NCBI RefSeq assembly: GCF_000802245.2
Contig: NZ_CP021080.1
Location: forward strand, 5,456,001 to 5,520,000
From: Streptomyces pluripotens
GTDB lineage: Bacteria > Actinomycetota > Actinomycetes > Streptomycetales > Streptomycetaceae
Direction of reading: 5' to 3'
DNA: 64,000 bases
The notes beneath the pieces are model-generated. The model did no database searches. It worked only from the letters and a program-made list of their open reading frames with translations, and was not told the origin of the DNA. The translations under genes were made by a program, and so were the position numbers. Positions 49,899 through 57,996 of this stretch are shown here, one piece after another (positions within the stretch are counted from its first letter, which is position 1; the number at the start of each line of letters is the position of its first letter).

Positions 49899-50240
49899 AT
49901 GGCGATGCAGCGCCAGAAGGTAAGCGACAAGGACATCATCGCCCTTGAAAAGGAGCTTCTGCACCGATTCGAGGGTGTCAAGGGCCAGCTCAAGGAGCTG
50001 CAGGCCATCATCGACGGCCTCGAAGGCCACTGGAAGGGCATCGGCGCCGGCGCTTTCAACGCCAAGCAGACCGAGATCAACGAGCGCATGGTTCGGATCG
50101 GCAACATCCTCGCCAAGTTCATCGAGGCCATGAACACCACCCGGAAGATCAAGGACAGCACCGAGAGCGAGGTCCGTTCCCAGGTCCAGAGCATCGACGT
50201 GGACTTCGGGGGTTCGCACTCCGCGCTGTCCAGCTACTGA
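49899..50240 (+). CDS. esxB: WXG100 family protein EsxB
   Basis: A 113-residue helix-turn-helix protein with W-K-G at residues 45-47 (LEGHWKGIGAGAFNAKQ). No YxxxD/E at the C-terminus. WXG100 proteins form a heterodimer that is both substrate and functional part of the ESX system. ATG 49899 has GAAAGG at eight bases; the ATG at 49893 is too close to it. esxA follows after 39 bp. The assignment of B versus A follows gene order and is provisional. Confidence 0.9.
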   Translation: MAMQRQKVSDKDIIALEKELLHRFEGVKGQLKELQAIIDGLEGHWKGIGAGAFNAKQTEINERMVRIGNILAKFIEAMNTTRKIKDSTESEVRSQVQSIDVDFGGSHSALSSY

Positions 50241-50279
50241 TCTCTCCCCAGGCCATCACTTCTCAGCAACGGAGCAATC

Positions 50280-50582
50280 ATGGGTGTCAACAACAGCGGT
50301 GAGCTGGAAGTCTCGTATCACGGTCTCGATGAGACCGCGACCCAGCTGGCCAACCACGCGCGGCGGCTTGAGGAAAGTCTTGAGGCGATCCAGCACAAGG
50401 TCGCCAGTGTCGCCAGCATGTGGGAGGGCGAGGCCCACCACGCTTACACCGAACAGCAGGCCGCGTGGGACCGCGAGGCCAAGGGCATTCACGAGGCCCT
50501 GGCCGCCATCGGCCGGGTCGTGCACGCGGCCGGCGGTGACTACCAGGGCGGCGACCGGAAGGCCGCGAGCTACTTCATGTGA
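50280..50582 (+). CDS. esxA: WXG100 family protein EsxA
   Basis: A 100-residue protein with W-E-G at residues 48-50 (VASMWEGEAHHAYTEQ) and the type VII export motif YQGGD at 88-92 near the C-terminus. It pairs with the upstream WXG100 protein; here the export motif is on this second partner. CGGAGC is the ribosome site. A strong hairpin follows 37 bp after the stop. Confidence 0.92.
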   Translation: MGVNNSGELEVSYHGLDETATQLANHARRLEESLEAIQHKVASVASMWEGEAHHAYTEQQAAWDREAKGIHEALAAIGRVVHAAGGDYQGGDRKAASYFM

Positions 50583-50619
50583 GGGTTCGCGGTAGAGCCA
50601 GCCGACGAGGCGCAGCACC

Positions 50620-50650
50620 GGGGTGGGCACGCACGGGAGGTGCCCACCCC
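50620..50650 (+). terminator. Terminator after esxBA
   Basis: A perfect 11-bp stem (50620-50630 with 50640-50650) and 9-nt loop, followed by TTG. The rest of the 340-bp gene-free interval up to 50922, between the convergent esxBA and eccC, shows nothing I can support. Confidence 0.87.
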
Positions 50651-50922
50651 TTGCCGTGCCCGAAGACCGGTGCGCCCGGTGCCCTCCGCGGGCGGCAATC
50701 GCGTCTTCGAGTCGACGGCGTGGTCGGTATCCGCTATCGGTGTTCTGAGCTCGGCGTGTTCCCGAAGCACCGGCCCGGTGCACGCCGGGTCCGACGGCTC
50801 CCGTGGCCACCGGCCCCGGGGATTCGCCCGGCAGATGTCTATCCCGGAGACGTCCCTTCCCCGGTCACGCCTCCCGGAGCCGCACCCGGTACCCCGCCTG
50901 CCAAGGCGCACCGGTACGGACC

Positions 50923-53900
50923 TCAGTACTCCACGTCCACCAACCCCGTCTGGACCAGCGGCTTCCCCCGCTTCCGTGAGACGAATACCCCGCGCCCTGC
51001 CGGCATCGGGCGCGGCCGAACCCCGCCGAGGAGATCGCCCTCCGTGGAGTCACCCGCCAGGACGATGCCCTGGGCGCCGAGTTCCTTCATACGCTGCATG
51101 AACGGCTCGTAGGAGGCGCGGCCCGCGCCCGCGGAAGAGCGGGCGATGATGAAGCGGACGCCCACGTCGCGGGCGAAGGGCAGCATCTCCGTCAAGCCTC
51201 CGAGCGGGTTGCCGGTGGACGTGGAGACGAGGTCGTAGTCGTCGACCACCACGACCACCTGCGGGCCCCGCCACCAACTCCGATCGCGCAGTTGCTGCGG
51301 GGTGACGTCGGCCGTCGGTGTGCGGCGCTGCATGAGGTCGGCCAGGGCCACCATGTGGTGGTCCATCTGGCTGGACATCGGAATGTACTCCGCCAAATGC
51401 GTGGGCGGCGTGATGTCCAGCAGGGAACGGCGGTTGTCCACCACGAAGAACTTCACCTCGTCGCCCCCGTACCGCAGCGAAAGCTGCTTGATCAGCAGCC
51501 GCAGCAGGTTCGACTTGCCGGACTCGCTCTCGCCGAAGACCAGGAAGAACGGGTCCTGCTCGAAGTCCAGGAACACCGGCTCCAGGTTGTCCTCATCTAG
51601 CGCGAAGGCGACGCCCTGCTCCGGGAAACGGTCGCCCCGCGGCAGTTCGACCGCCTCCAGCTGGCGCGGCAGCAGCCGTACCGCGGGAGCGCCCGGTGCC
51701 TGCCAGTGCCGGCCGGCCTCGGCGGTCAGCGCCGCCGTGGCCCGGGCGAGGTCGGTGTCGGAGGTAAGGCCGTCGATACGCGGGACCGCCGCCATGAAGT
51801 GTAGTTTCTGCGGGGACAGACCGCGGCCCGGAACCCCCGTGGGAACGTTCGCGGCCACCTTCCTGTCGATCTCGGAGTCCATGACGTCCCCGAGCCGCAG
51901 TTCCAGGCGGTTCATCAGGTGGTCCTTCAAGTTCGCCCGGACCTCCATCGAGCGGGACGCAGTGATGATCACGTGGATGCCGTAGCCGAGGCCACGCGCC
52001 GCGATGTCCAGGACCGCCGGTTCCAGGGCCTCGTAGTCCGTGCGGAAGTTCCCCCAGCCGTCGACGACCAGGAAGACGTCCCCCCAGGGCTGGTCGGTGA
52101 CGGAGATCTCGCCGCGGGCGCGGCGGGCACGGTAGTCGGCGATCGAGGCGATGCCAGCCGTGCGGAAGTACTCCTCGCGGCGGGTCAGGACGCCGTAGAC
52201 CTCGGAGACCGTACGTCGGACACGTTCCGGGTCCAGACGGGAGGCGATGCCGCCGACGTGCGGCAGGCCGTTCACCGCTGCCATACCGCCGCCACCGAAG
52301 TCCAGGCCGTAGAACTGCACCTCGTGCGGCGTGTGGGTGAGGGCGAACGAACAGATCAACGTGCGCAGGAAGGTGGACTTGCCGGACTGCGGACCGCCGA
52401 TGATCTGCATGTGGCCCGCGGCGCCCGAGAAATCGAGCAGCAGACGGTCGCGGCGCTGCTCGTACGGCTTGTCGACCAGGCCGGCCGGCACGATCAGACG
52501 GCCTGCGCCCTCGTCACCGGGCTGGGCCAGGCCGCGTCCCTCAACCGCGGCCAGACCGGGCAGCAGCGCATCCAGCGACGGCGGGCTCTCCAGCGGCGGC
52601 AGCCACACCTGGTGCGCCGCCGGCCCCTGCGCCTCCAGGCGGTGCACGATCACATCGAGGACCGTGTCGGCCAGCGCGTCGTCCTTGTCCGACCGGGATT
52701 CGGTGCGCTGTTGTGGGACGGCCGTGTACTGCACGGGTACCTCGGTGGCGGTGAACAGCACCGTCCGGCGGTCCACCGGCAGCGGTCCGCCGGACAGGGC
52801 CGCGGGCTGCACGCCCGAGCGGTACACGCCAGAGACGTACGCCGCCTTGAAGCGGACCATTTCGTCCGTGCCGTGCTTGAGGAATCCGGAACCGGGGACG
52901 TTCGGCAGTTCATAGGCGTCGGGGACACCGAGCGCGGCGCGGGACTCCGCTGCGGAGAAGGTGCGCAGACCGATCCGGTAGGACAGGTACGTCTCCAGGC
53001 CGCGCAAACGGCCCTCCTCCAGGCGCTGGGAGGCAAGCAGCAGGTGCACGCCCAACGAACGGCCGATCCGACCGATCTGCACGAACATCTCGATGAAGTC
53101 CGGCTTCGCGGACAGTAGCTCGCTGAACTCGTCGATCACCAGGACCAGGGACGGGATCGGCTGCAGTGGAGCACCTGCCGCACGGGCCTTCTCGTAGTCG
53201 TGGATGTTGGCGTAGTTGCCCGCATCGCGCAGGAGTTCCTGGCGGCGGTTCAACTCACCGCGGATCGAGTCGCCCATGCGGTCGACCAGGGTGAGGTCGT
53301 CGGCGAGGTTGGTGATGACTGCTGCCACGTGCGGCATCTGCGCCATTCCGGCGAAGGTCGCGCCGCCCTTGAAGTCCGCGAGGACGAAGTTCAGTGTCTC
53401 GGAGGAGTGCGTGACGGCGAGGCCCAGCACCAGGGTGCGCAGCAGTTCCGACTTGCCGGAACCGGTTGCGCCGACGCACAGGCCGTGCGGGCCCATGCCT
53501 TCCTGTGCGGCCTCCTTCAGGTCCAACATCACGGGTCGGCCGTCCTCGCCGAGACCGATCGGTACCCGCAGCCGTTCCGCGAGCGCCCGGGGCCGCCACG
53601 TCCGTTTGGTGTCGACGGATGCCGCGTCGCCGAGGCCGAGGAGATCGGTGAACTCCAGGTTGGCGAGCAGCGGTTCGTCGTCGTCACCCCCCGACGCCAT
53701 GCGCAGCGGCGCGAGTTGCCGGGCCAGCGCCTCGGCGGACTCGTAGGAAAGGGTGTCCGGGACCCCCTCGTAGGCCGTGCCGTGCCCGGACTCCAGGTGC
53801 AGCTCGCCCGGCTGCACCATGATGGACAGGTCGCCGCCCGCCGCCGTGAGGTCGCCCGGTACCAGCTCGATCACCGTGACGCCCTGCAGGCCTTCCGGAT

Positions 53901-54888
53901 TGGCGAGCGCTGAGTCCGGCAGCAGGGACAGGTCGTCCAGCACGAGGACGATGTGCGGCTCGTCCAGCAGTGGGGCCGCGCCCGGGTGGAAGCGCGGGCG
54001 GCCGCTCAGCCGGGTGGCGAGCAGGTCCTCCAGCTCGCGCGGGTCGGTGCCGATCAGCCGGCGCGAGCCCGCGCCGTCCACTTCACCGGGCACCTGCACA
54101 TGGGGCAGCCACTTCACCCAGTCCCAGTGGGCCAGCGCCTCCCGGCCCGTGGCCACCGCGATGACCAGGTCCTCGGGAGAGTGCAGCGAGGCCAGCGAGC
54201 CGACCAGGGCGCGGGTCGATGCCCGTACCGACTGCGGCTCACCACTGACCGTGACGTGGTAGAAGGCACGCAGCGACACCGCCATCGGAAGATCTCCCAC
54301 GGTGTTGTGCGTGGCGAGGAAGCGCTGCATCGCGCCCGCGGTCAGTGGTTCCAACTGCTCGACCGGTCCGGTCTCCGGGGCGACCAGCGGGGTCGCCAGG
54401 GGCTGTGGGCCAAGGCCGACGCGCACGTGCGCGAAGTCCTCGTCCCCCGACCGTCGTTCCCACACTCGGCTGCCCTCGGCGACCAGTGCCCACAACTGCT
54501 CGGGCGCGGGGTGCAGGTAGTACTGCGCGTCCCGCTGCACCTTCGCCGTCTGGACGGCTGCCTTGCGCGTCTGCGACAGATAGCCGAGGTAGTCGCGCCG
54601 CATGTCGGCCAGCTGGCCCTGGGAACCACGCCGGAAGCGGACCACCATCGCAAGGGACATCGCCACCGTCGAGGCGATCATGATCATGCCCATGATCTTC
54701 ATGAACGGTTGTCCGTTCGTGAAGAAGAACACCACCGAGCCCCCCATGCCCAGGGTGGGCAGCAGCTGCATGAGTACGCTCTCCTGGGGCCCCCGCGGCA
54801 GTTCGGGCGGTGGCTGGACGGCGACTTCTTCCGTGGGCACCTCGGACGGCAGCGCCCTGGCCGGGCGCTTCACGACAATCTGGCTCAC
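50923..54888 (-). CDS. eccC: Type VII secretion ATPase EccC (fused EccCa/EccCb)
   Basis: A 1321-residue FtsK/SpoIIIE-type motor of the ESX complex. Two transmembrane helices (about residues 40-85) precede a DUF-type stalk domain and three ATPase domains. Walker A motifs are GATGSGKS near residue 471, GGPQSGKS near 831 and GESESGKS near 1121. Walker B of the first is VLVIDEFSE (canonical). The second reads VVDGWG, lacking the usual acidic residue after Asp; the third is VVVVDDYD. The single fused chain is the Streptomyces and Firmicutes form. GTG 54888 is preceded by GGTGAG. It converges with esxBA and diverges from eccD. Confidence 0.96.
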   Translation of the reverse strand: MSQIVVKRPARALPSEVPTEEVAVQPPPELPRGPQESVLMQLLPTLGMGGSVVFFFTNGQPFMKIMGMIMIASTVAMSLAMVVRFRRGSQGQLADMRRDYLGYLSQTRKAAVQTAKVQRDAQYYLHPAPEQLWALVAEGSRVWERRSGDEDFAHVRVGLGPQPLATPLVAPETGPVEQLEPLTAGAMQRFLATHNTVGDLPMAVSLRAFYHVTVSGEPQSVRASTRALVGSLASLHSPEDLVIAVATGREALAHWDWVKWLPHVQVPGEVDGAGSRRLIGTDPRELEDLLATRLSGRPRFHPGAAPLLDEPHIVLVLDDLSLLPDSALANPEGLQGVTVIELVPGDLTAAGGDLSIMVQPGELHLESGHGTAYEGVPDTLSYESAEALARQLAPLRMASGGDDDEPLLANLEFTDLLGLGDAASVDTKRTWRPRALAERLRVPIGLGEDGRPVMLDLKEAAQEGMGPHGLCVGATGSGKSELLRTLVLGLAVTHSSETLNFVLADFKGGATFAGMAQMPHVAAVITNLADDLTLVDRMGDSIRGELNRRQELLRDAGNYANIHDYEKARAAGAPLQPIPSLVLVIDEFSELLSAKPDFIEMFVQIGRIGRSLGVHLLLASQRLEEGRLRGLETYLSYRIGLRTFSAAESRAALGVPDAYELPNVPGSGFLKHGTDEMVRFKAAYVSGVYRSGVQPAALSGGPLPVDRRTVLFTATEVPVQYTAVPQQRTESRSDKDDALADTVLDVIVHRLEAQGPAAHQVWLPPLESPPSLDALLPGLAAVEGRGLAQPGDEGAGRLIVPAGLVDKPYEQRRDRLLLDFSGAAGHMQIIGGPQSGKSTFLRTLICSFALTHTPHEVQFYGLDFGGGGMAAVNGLPHVGGIASRLDPERVRRTVSEVYGVLTRREEYFRTAGIASIADYRARRARGEISVTDQPWGDVFLVVDGWGNFRTDYEALEPAVLDIAARGLGYGIHVIITASRSMEVRANLKDHLMNRLELRLGDVMDSEIDRKVAANVPTGVPGRGLSPQKLHFMAAVPRIDGLTSDTDLARATAALTAEAGRHWQAPGAPAVRLLPRQLEAVELPRGDRFPEQGVAFALDEDNLEPVFLDFEQDPFFLVFGESESGKSNLLRLLIKQLSLRYGGDEVKFFVVDNRRSLLDITPPTHLAEYIPMSSQMDHHMVALADLMQRRTPTADVTPQQLRDRSWWRGPQVVVVVDDYDLVSTSTGNPLGGLTEMLPFARDVGVRFIIARSSAGAGRASYEPFMQRMKELGAQGIVLAGDSTEGDLLGGVRPRPMPAGRGVFVSRKRGKPLVQTGLVDVEY

Positions 54889-54963
54889 CGCTCACCAATT
54901 CCCTTGCACGACCCAGGCTTTCCGCTCGCCGCCCCGTGTCCGGCGAGCGCAGGCCGCCGCGTG

Positions 54964-54969
54964 ATCCTA
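54964..54969 (-). promoter_or_regulatory. Candidate -10 box for eccC
   Basis: Read on the minus strand the hexamer is TAGGAT, a perfect match to the Streptomyces -10 consensus, about 75 bases upstream of the eccC GTG. No good -35 was found. It lies next to the plus-strand candidate at 54975-55002. Confidence 0.35.
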
Positions 54970-54974
54970 CTGAG

Positions 54975-55002
54975 TTCACGGAACACGGGTGAGCGGTAGG
55001 GT
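54975..55002 (+). promoter_or_regulatory. Candidate promoter for eccD
   Basis: TTCACG (54975-54980) and TAGGGT (54997-55002) have 16-bp spacing. The start of eccD is 180 bases further, so a long leader would result. Confidence is limited by the weak -35. Confidence 0.35.
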
Positions 55003-55181
55003 GCCGGATGTTCGCGTGAGCACACATCGAGCAGGCTGGGCGAACCGGGTCAACTCCCGCTACTTCGTGGCGGGAAGACCCACGGGACTCGCCGCAGGGC
55101 GTCCTGCCGCCGTGTACGGGGCGAACCGGCACGGGACCTTCACGACACAGACGTACCACCATCACTCAGGGGGAGCAGCAG

Positions 55182-56690
55182 GTGAGCATGACGGCCGCCG
55201 CCACCGGCGGACCCGGGAGGGGAGCCCCTTCCGGGTCCGGCACCGGACTCGGCTTCTGCCGGGTCACCATCGTCGCGCCGGACAGCCGTATCGACGTGGC
55301 ACTGCCCGACGACGTCCCGGTCGCGGACCTCAGCCCGGAGATCCTCCGGCTGTCCCGGCAGAGCCCCGAGGAGGGGGCCCCGGTCGGCTACCACCTCGTC
55401 CGCACCGACGGAACCGTGCTGGACCACGCCCGCTCGTTCGCCGCCCAGCGCATTCTCGACGGCGAACTCCTCGCCCTGCGCCCGTTCGCGGAGTCCCTAC
55501 CGCCGGCCGTTTTTGACGACGTCGCCGAAGCCGTCGCCTCCGCCGTGACCAAGCAGCACACACTCTGGAGCGGCGATCTGACTCGGGTTGCGGGCCTAGT
55601 CGGCGCCGGGGTGCTGCCGACGCTGCTCGCCTTCGTCGCCTGGACCGCCGACCCCCGCCACGACATGCACGGTCTGGCCGGCATCCTCGCCGCCGTCACC
55701 GGCATCCTCCTGGTCGCGCTCTCCGCGGTCCGCGCCCGCGTCTACGACGACCGCAGTTCGGCCGTCGCCCTCGGTCTGGGCGCGCTGCCCAACATCGGGG
55801 TCGCGGGCAGCGGACTATTGCCGCTGAACGGCGGGGAGGGTATCGGCAGACTCCAGTTCCTGCTGGCCTGCGCGGGCGTTCTCGTCGCCGCACTGATCCT
55901 CACGCTCTGTTCGCCGCACGGCGACGGCCCCTTCGTGGCCTTCCTGTTCGCCTCGGTGATCGCCCTGGTCGTCGTCTTCGTCGCGACGCTCAGCGGCTGG
56001 ACCCCGACCGAAATGGCCGGCCTGTGCGCGCCCGTCGCCGTGGGCGCCCTCGCCTTCCTGCCCGGCATGTCGATGCGCTTCGCCCGGCTGCCCATCGGCT
56101 TCGAGGACCCCAGCAGCGCCCCCCTGCGCTCCGCCCACGGCACCGAGTTCGCCGCGCCGGAGCCCGTGGACACCGAGCGCATCGAGGCACAGGCCCGGCG
56201 CGGGCACGAGCTCCTCGTCGGTCTGGTCGGCGGCTGCGCGCTGCTCGCCGTCGGGGCCTCGGCCGTGTTGGGCTTCTCGGACGACGTCTGGGCCCAGCTG
56301 CTCGCCTGTGCCACCGGAATCGCCATGCTGATGCGTGCCGGACTCTTCCGCTACACGGCTCAGGTGGCACCCGTCCTGGGCGCGGGCTTGGCCTCCCTGG
56401 TCCTGCTCGGTCTCGGCCTGGCCCTCAACCCACCGCGGCACGTGATGCTCGCGGCACTCGCCGGAGACCGCACCGACCTGGACATCCGCACGCTGTGGCT
56501 GATCGCGGTCATCGCCGCCGCCGCCGCACTGGTGACGGCGCTGGGCCTGATCCTGCCACGCGGCGGGCCGACCCCGTTCTGGGGCCGCTTCCTGGAGATC
56601 TGCGAGGGCTTCGTCCTGCTGACGCTGATCCCGCTCACCCTGGCGGTCTTCGACGTGTACGCGACGGCGCGCGCGATGACGAGCAAGTGA
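55182..56690 (+). CDS. eccD: Type VII secretion integral membrane protein EccD
   Basis: A 502-residue channel component. Residues ~22-105 form a ubiquitin-like YukD domain (CRVTIVAPDSRIDVALPDDVPVADL pattern). About 11 hydrophobic transmembrane segments occupy residues 130-500. EccD dimers line the inner-membrane pore. GTG 55182 follows CAGGGGGAG at good spacing; ATG 55188 is an alternative. This closes the ESX cluster. Confidence 0.95.
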   Translation: MSMTAAATGGPGRGAPSGSGTGLGFCRVTIVAPDSRIDVALPDDVPVADLSPEILRLSRQSPEEGAPVGYHLVRTDGTVLDHARSFAAQRILDGELLALRPFAESLPPAVFDDVAEAVASAVTKQHTLWSGDLTRVAGLVGAGVLPTLLAFVAWTADPRHDMHGLAGILAAVTGILLVALSAVRARVYDDRSSAVALGLGALPNIGVAGSGLLPLNGGEGIGRLQFLLACAGVLVAALILTLCSPHGDGPFVAFLFASVIALVVVFVATLSGWTPTEMAGLCAPVAVGALAFLPGMSMRFARLPIGFEDPSSAPLRSAHGTEFAAPEPVDTERIEAQARRGHELLVGLVGGCALLAVGASAVLGFSDDVWAQLLACATGIAMLMRAGLFRYTAQVAPVLGAGLASLVLLGLGLALNPPRHVMLAALAGDRTDLDIRTLWLIAVIAAAAALVTALGLILPRGGPTPFWGRFLEICEGFVLLTLIPLTLAVFDVYATARAMTSK

Positions 56691-56749
56691 CGTGAGCCGG
56701 GCTCCGGCTCTGCGTGAGCCGGGGCCCGGTCACCGCTCTGCGGGGCCGC

Positions 56750-57043
56750 TCACTGCGCTTCGAGCCCCCCGTTGTGCGGCGTCGGTTCCAGATCGAACTC
56801 CCCGTCCCGCGCCCCGAGCACGAACGCCCGCCACTCTGCTTCCGTGTAACGCAGCACGGTGTCCGGGTCGAGCGAGGACCGCATCGCCACCGCGCCACCG
56901 GGCAGGTAAGCGATCTCGACCCGCTCCTTGTCCTCCTCGGTACCCGGAGCGCAGTGCCACTCGACCCCCGAGATGTCGAGGCCGTACAGTTCGTCGCGCT
57001 CCCGTACCTTGCGCGCCCTGGTCTCCGCTTCCGTTTCCGTCAT
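56750..57043 (-). CDS. DUF397 domain protein
   Basis: A 97-residue protein. The charged N-terminus ([20 protein letters not shown]) precedes a DUF397-like core: [49 protein letters not shown]397 genes usually neighbour a helix-turn-helix regulator gene in streptomycetes; none is adjacent here. AAGGGGAT precedes ATG 57043. Function unknown. Confidence 0.82.
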   Translation of the reverse strand: MTETEAETRARKVRERDELYGLDISGVEWHCAPGTEEDKERVEIAYLPGGAVAMRSSLDPDTVLRYTEAEWRAFVLGARDGEFDLEPTPHNGGLEAQ

Positions 57044-57325
57044 CGTGCAGCGATCCCCTTCCGGCGTACGTTCGCTCCCGACGCTCACCCTAGTGGCCGG
57101 TGGAGTCCCGCCCGGTCGGTTCGAGGACCCGGGGAAGTGCGTCCGCCACCTCCTGGTACCCTCGGTGACGGCCGTTTGTGTACGCACCCCCAAGAACCGC
57201 ACGGGTCATCCCGAAGGTTTTGGAGGCCGCGCCCAGCGGATCCCCGCCTCCCGAGTATGAGGAAGCTCCCCCGCGAAGAAGACCGGGGGCACTCGGTGGC
57301 CACTCACAGACCAAGAGGAGTACGC

Positions 57326-57613
57326 GTGTCGCTCGACGCCGCCACGAAGAAGCAGATCATTGCCGAGTTCGGTACCAAGGAGGGTGACACCGGCTCCCCC
57401 GAGGTCCAGGTCGCTCTGCTCTCCCGCCGGATCTCCGACCTGACGGAGCACCTCAAGACCCACAAGCACGACCACCACTCCCGTCGTGGCCTGCTGATCC
57501 TCGTCGGTCAGCGCCGTCGCCTGCTGCAGTACCTGGCGAAGAAGGACATCCAGCGCTTCCGCGCGCTGGTCGACCGCCTCGGCATCCGCCGCGGTGCGGC
57601 GGGCGCCAAGTAA
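57326..57613 (+). CDS. rpsO: 30S ribosomal protein S15
   Basis: A 95-residue primary rRNA-binding protein. Family motifs are [38 protein letters not shown] split over residues 21-57 and [21 protein letters not shown] at the end. The GTG start follows AAGAGGAG. It is the first gene of the rpsO-pnp operon, with a read-through-type hairpin 9 bp after the stop. Confidence 0.98.
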   Translation: MSLDAATKKQIIAEFGTKEGDTGSPEVQVALLSRRISDLTEHLKTHKHDHHSRRGLLILVGQRRRLLQYLAKKDIQRFRALVDRLGIRRGAAGAK

Positions 57614-57622
57614 AGTGCCGTG

Positions 57623-57662
57623 AAGGGAGCGGTTCCCGGAAGGACTCGGGGACCGCTCCCTT
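57623..57662 (+). terminator. rpsO terminator/attenuator
   Basis: A 15-bp stem (57623-57637 with 57648-57662, one G-T pair) ends in TTT. It separates rpsO from pnp and probably allows partial read-through. Confidence 0.85.
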
Positions 57663-57669
57663 TGCCGTA

Positions 57670-57699
57670 TGCGGGGGTGCCGTACGCGGAACCCCCGCA
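57670..57699 (+). repeat. Second hairpin in the rpsO-pnp interval
   Basis: A perfect 9-bp stem (57670-57678 with 57691-57699) with a 12-nt loop, eight bases after the first terminator. Confidence 0.6.
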
Positions 57700-57716
57700 C
57701 CGCACGTCCGGCGATC

Positions 57717-57758
57717 CCTTCGCCGCATGTGCGGAAACCTTCGCCGTACGTGCGGAAA
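57717..57758. repeat. Two tandem 21-bp repeats upstream of pnp
   Basis: Unit CCTTCGCCGYAYGTGCGGAAA occurs at 57717 and 57738 with 19 of 21 identical bases. A partial third copy (ACGTGCGGA) follows and weaker relatives lie at 57664-57690. They sit where the pnp promoters would be expected. Confidence 0.85.
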
Positions 57759-57823
57759 CGTGCGGAGTGTCACTCACGCTTTGTAGTGTGGTAGCAGAAC
57801 GCAATACGTACGACACGGAACGA

Positions 57824-57930
57824 GGAGAAGCGCACCTCGCCGCCGCCGGTCCTCGGTAGTGGCCCCCGGGGGAAGTGAGCCCCGGGTGCTTCGATCGAAG
57901 ACCGGCCCGCACCAGACGGCGCGCTTCTCC
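57824..57930 (+). promoter_or_regulatory. Long intergenic hairpin upstream of pnp, predicted RNase III processing site
   Basis: The outer stem pairs 57824-57833 with 57921-57930 (10 bp, perfect). An inner stem pairs 57845-57851 with 57900-57906, and C/G-run helices fill the top, with a CTTCGATCGAAG palindrome at 57889-57900. In Streptomyces coelicolor and antibioticus the rpsO-pnp intergenic hairpin is cut by RNase III; position and size here correspond. Confidence 0.8.
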
Positions 57931-57996
57931 GGCAACTGTCCCCCTGCCATACGGGCAACAAGGGACGAAAGACGATAAGTAACGGAGAAAACGCTA

